Below are positions 6,106 through 8,102 of a stretch of 8,102 nt of DNA, one piece after another. The notes below the pieces were generated by a model. The model ran no database searches. It saw nothing but the letters and a program-made list of their open reading frames with translations, and was not told the origin of the DNA. The DNA comes from an uncultured Eubacteriales bacterium (GTDB lineage: Bacteria > Bacillota > Clostridia > Peptostreptococcales > Anaerovoracaceae): contig CAJUEB010000110.1 in NCBI GenBank assembly GCA_910585135.1, forward strand, positions 1 to 8,102, in the 5' to 3' direction. A program made the translations under genes and the position numbers. Within the stretch, counting starts at the first letter, position 1, and every line of letters begins with the position of its first letter.

Positions 6106-6113
6106 CAGTTTAG

Positions 6114-6142
6114 CGGTTCATGCTCCTCGGCTGTATGAACCG
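6114..6142. repeat. 8-bp inverted repeat with 13-nt loop
   Basis: CGGTTCAT (6114-6121) pairs perfectly with ATGAACCG (6135-6142). Neither side is followed by a T-tract, so it is not a canonical terminator. It lies between convergent genes and could stabilise an mRNA 3' end from either side. Confidence 0.5.
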
Positions 6143-6171
6143 AAGCACGAGTCCCACCCCGCTGTACCATT

Positions 6172-6366
6172 CTAATAAGCCATGCTGCCCAGCTCCGCTA
6201 GTCTGCCCTTTGGTTCATCCCGCCCTAACGCCATTGAAACTGTTTCTCTTCTCGTTGCATCCTCCATAGAAGCATTGCGGTTATCGACGCGAAGAATTTC
6301 TTGCCCGCTTTCCGTCTCTGCGGCTAATACGCCAACGGCGGCAATGGTACGGTTCTATTTTACCAT
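6172..6366 (-). pseudogene. Possible decayed small gene with in-frame TAG at codon 4
   Basis: On the minus strand ATG-GTA-AAA is followed by TAG (6357-6355) and then 60 open codons to a TAG at 6172-6174. The open part has protein-like composition with balanced charge, beginning NRTIAAVGVLAAETESGQ and ending GRDEPKGRLAELGSMAY. TGGTAAAAT, an extended -10-like sequence, overlaps the first codons. I recognise no family. It may be a fragment of a lost gene, or a chance frame in the 400-bp gap that separates the two convergent operons. The rest of that gap (6006-6171) holds only the repeats listed. Confidence 0.25.
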
Positions 6367-6405
6367 ACTTCCATGATACGAATAAACCTGAAAGGAAGCT
6401 GAAAT

Positions 6406-7236
6406 TCAGAGCAGGTTTCCGATGTGTTCCTTTTCAAAAAACAATTCCTTGTTTGCCAGCACGACCACCACCGCTGCAAAGAATACAACGATCGTTTCCA
6501 CGCATTTTGTCTGTGGGGTCATGGCGATTTTTTCCTGCATCGTATTGACAAACAAGTGGAAAATGATGCAGGCAAGCATGCTGCGGTTATTCTTCACATA
6601 TACCCAGGTCGTCAGAAATCCCAAAGGAATGACGCTAATCAAAAAGTTCAGCATATAGCCTGCGCCAAGCATTCTAAGCCCATAATGATACGTGCCTTCA
6701 ATCCAAAAGAGCGGCAAGTGCCACAAAGCCCAGACAAAACCAAAAATGATCGATTCCGTAAACCACGAAACATAAGCTGCCACAGAGTCCTCGCCGTAAC
6801 CCCGCCAGCCGACTTCCTCAATAACGGCCGCCAACAAAATCGTCAATAAGGCGGAAGTCCCGCCAATGGAAAAGGAAAAATCTTTGGTAAAGGCAAATTG
6901 TTCAAAAGACTGTCCCGCCACCAATACGGAAAGCAGGATGGAAAGCGCAACAATAGCCATAAATGCGACGACCGCAACGATGATGCTTGTCGGCTTGATA
7001 CGATAAAATCCGATGAGCTTTCGTTTAAAGTCATCCTTTAGCGCCCTGCTGCCTGAAGTAAATACGGTAATGACCGCTGTGACAGCAGGCGCGATCAAGC
7101 CAAACAACATCATCAGGGAAGATACCCCGTTATCATGTTCCGAGCAGCTGATCACTGCCGCCAAAATCCAAAAAAACCACGTTACCGCAAAGCAAATAAT
7201 ATAAAAGCGCAGCGGTCGGTATCTATATTTTTCCAT
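6406..7236 (-). CDS. CPBP-family intramembrane metalloprotease-like protein
   Basis: This 276-residue polytopic membrane protein belongs to the CAAX protease/bacteriocin-processing (CPBP, Abi) family. The three signature motifs are intact: E140-E141-x3-R145 (EEVGWRGYGED), W169-x3-H173 (WALWHLP) and H227-x3-N231 (FHLFVNT), as expected for an active glutamyl-type intramembrane protease. About eight spans are visible, with motif 1 near residues 127-147. The start is ATG 7236 (MEKYRYRPLRFY), which has GGAGGG (7242-7247) five bases upstream; a start at 7284 would add 16 residues inside the upstream gene without such a site. It overlaps the DUF4097 gene by 14 nt, implying coupled translation. The substrate is unknown; roles in the family include prenyl-protein processing, bacteriocin immunity and regulated proteolysis. 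Confidence 0.9.
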   Translation of the reverse strand: MEKYRYRPLRFYIICFAVTWFFWILAAVISCSEHDNGVSSLMMLFGLIAPAVTAVITVFTSGSRALKDDFKRKLIGFYRIKPTSIIVAVVAFMAIVALSILLSVLVAGQSFEQFAFTKDFSFSIGGTSALLTILLAAVIEEVGWRGYGEDSVAAYVSWFTESIIFGFVWALWHLPLFWIEGTYHYGLRMLGAGYMLNFLISVIPLGFLTTWVYVKNNRSMLACIIFHLFVNTMQEKIAMTPQTKCVETIVVFFAAVVVVLANKELFFEKEHIGNLL

Positions 7237-7966
7237 GATATCCCTCCGAACAAGCGCAAATAACGAGTTCACTCTTAATCCCATTCAGCTCGATGGTATT
7301 CTCCGCATCAGGCACATCAAACCGTTCCGCCTGTTTTCCATCCCTTTCATAAAAAATGCTTGTGCCGATACCCTTTGTAACGGCAGTAAAAGCCGTACCG
7401 TCCGGGATGCAAATCCTGGAGGTTGCCGACACCTGGTTGATTGCCACCTCCCCGTTTAAGGAATGACAGGCGACTTTCATGTCGAGGTTGCAGTTGATCT
7501 CCACGATGCCGGAAACATCCGCCAAAACGACGCGTGGCGACTTTACATCAAGCTCTATGCTGTCACACGCCAGGGAGCGGATCTCCACGGCCTGCGCATT
7601 GACAGCGCATTCGATTTTTCCGATATACGGCGATGGGATTTGGACAAAAATGCTGACCGCTTCTTTCGCCTCCGCTTCCGATACGCCGCTGCCACGGATC
7701 ACATCCACATCCAGCCGTTTGCGGATATCGTCGATCTTAACCTTGAAATCACGCTGGAGCGCAGAAAGCGTATTGGATGCCAAGCGAATACGGATTTTCT
7801 CGCCCTCATAACCAGACAGAAGGAACTGTTTCGCCCCGCCGAATTTCATATCATAACGTTTTAGCTCATCAAGGTCATACTCCGTGACGCTTTCAAAAAG
7901 ATACTTGTCTGGATCATCCCTCCCCTGCCCGGTTTCAGTGCCGCATCCCCGCTCATGGGAAAGCAA
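7223..7966 (-). CDS. DUF4097-like beta-repeat protein, C-terminal part of an HTH-DUF4097 gene
   Basis: From the TTG at 7966 the frame runs 247 codons to TAG (7223-7225). Residues about 1-45 are a charged linker. Residues about 50-240 are alternating short strands rich in V/I with polar turns (for example KIECAVNAQAVEIRSLACDS, SLNGEVAINQVSATSRICIP), typical of DUF4097 putative-adhesin beta-repeats. No signal peptide or membrane span is present. The TTG is unlikely to be the real start: it has no ribosome site, and the frame continues upstream for 27 codons as the end of an HTH_XRE domain. The gene overlaps the CPBP gene and probably forms a regulatory pair with it. The DUF4097 assignment is by appearance and context, not by a search. 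Confidence 0.65.
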   Translation of the reverse strand: MLSHERGCGTETGQGRDDPDKYLFESVTEYDLDELKRYDMKFGGAKQFLLSGYEGEKIRIRLASNTLSALQRDFKVKIDDIRKRLDVDVIRGSGVSEAEAKEAVSIFVQIPSPYIGKIECAVNAQAVEIRSLACDSIELDVKSPRVVLADVSGIVEINCNLDMKVACHSLNGEVAINQVSATSRICIPDGTAFTAVTKGIGTSIFYERDGKQAERFDVPDAENTIELNGIKSELVICACSEGYHGKI

Positions 7967-8102
7967 CTCGTCGAGGGAAATACCAAACAGGCTAGAGATT
8001 GCCGTGATGCTTCCAATTTCGGGAATGCCTGCGCCCGTTTCCCTTAGTTAAAGATATTGTTGGGTAAAAAAGAAAGGTCAGTCGATTTTGCCGATGAAGC
8101 GG
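7967..8102 (-). pseudogene. Disrupted HTH_XRE domain belonging to the DUF4097 gene
   Basis: Codons 8047-7967 read in frame with the DUF4097 part as ETGAGIPEIGSITAISSL followed by FGISLDEL, the unmistakable end of a Cro/C1-type HTH (usually KWETGxxxPDIxxLxxLxxLFGVSLDELL). The residue before ETG should be W but is R, and a TAA (8048-8050) closes the frame two codons further upstream; a TGA lies beyond. In another frame ISLTK precedes, so restoring two bases would give ISLTKWETG. The upstream frame is consistent with a small deletion here, or a sequencing error. The domain continues past the window edge, so its start cannot be judged. Confidence 0.55.

Noticed and set aside
6384..6418. Inverted repeat AAACCTG/CAGGTTT across the CPBP stop codon as a terminator
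   Set aside because: The loop is 21 nt, the stem 7 bp and the following T-tract is broken, so termination cannot be claimed.
1..8102. CRISPR array, tRNA, rRNA, insertion sequence or toxin-antitoxin pair
   Set aside because: No regularly spaced conserved repeats, cloverleaf, transposase motifs or terminal inverted repeats were found on either strand.

Overview
The window (about 50% GC) looks like chromosomal DNA from an anaerobic Gram-positive bacterium of the class Clostridia. This rests on the short (639-residue) aconitase, an isocitrate dehydrogenase with a long N-terminal extension, consensus sigma-A promoters, strong AGGAGG-type ribosome binding sites, a split ThrE exporter and an HTH/DUF4097 gene coupled to a CPBP protein. 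No genus can be named from the sequence alone.

Region 1 (1-4490, minus strand) is a citrate-to-2-oxoglutarate unit. A near-consensus promoter (TTGACC, 17 nt, TATAAT; 4460-4488) reads into aconitase (4370-2451). A 434-bp non-coding spacer follows, then isocitrate dehydrogenase (2016-886) and, 12 nt later, a GntR/FCD regulator (873-208). A possible 36-codon ORF overlaps the regulator stop, and a hairpin plus T-tract terminator lies at 37-69. Together the enzymes form the oxidative branch that supplies 2-oxoglutarate for glutamate synthesis. A palindromic TGTATACA next to the -10 box is a plausible operator for the regulator. No citrate synthase is in the window.

Region 2 (4491-6005, plus strand) is divergent. 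An extended -10 promoter reads a two-gene operon for a split ThrE/YjjPB-type exporter whose halves overlap by 4 nt (ATGA).

Region 3 (6006-6405) has no convincing gene. It holds degenerate direct repeats, a hairpin and a 60-codon minus-strand reading frame interrupted near its start by TAG.

Region 4 (6406-8102, minus strand) is an HTH-DUF4097 gene overlapping a CPBP membrane protease-like gene by 14 nt. The HTH part appears broken: its C-terminal half reads in frame upstream of the DUF4097 part, but an in-frame TAA closes it.

The least ordinary material is non-coding. The last nine codons of aconitase, stop included, occur a second time 37 bp downstream with four synonymous third-base changes. 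The stop region of gntR is also repeated, 36 bp downstream. The spacers share short degenerate modules. No CRISPR array, tRNA, rRNA, transposase or complete unknown multi-gene system was seen.
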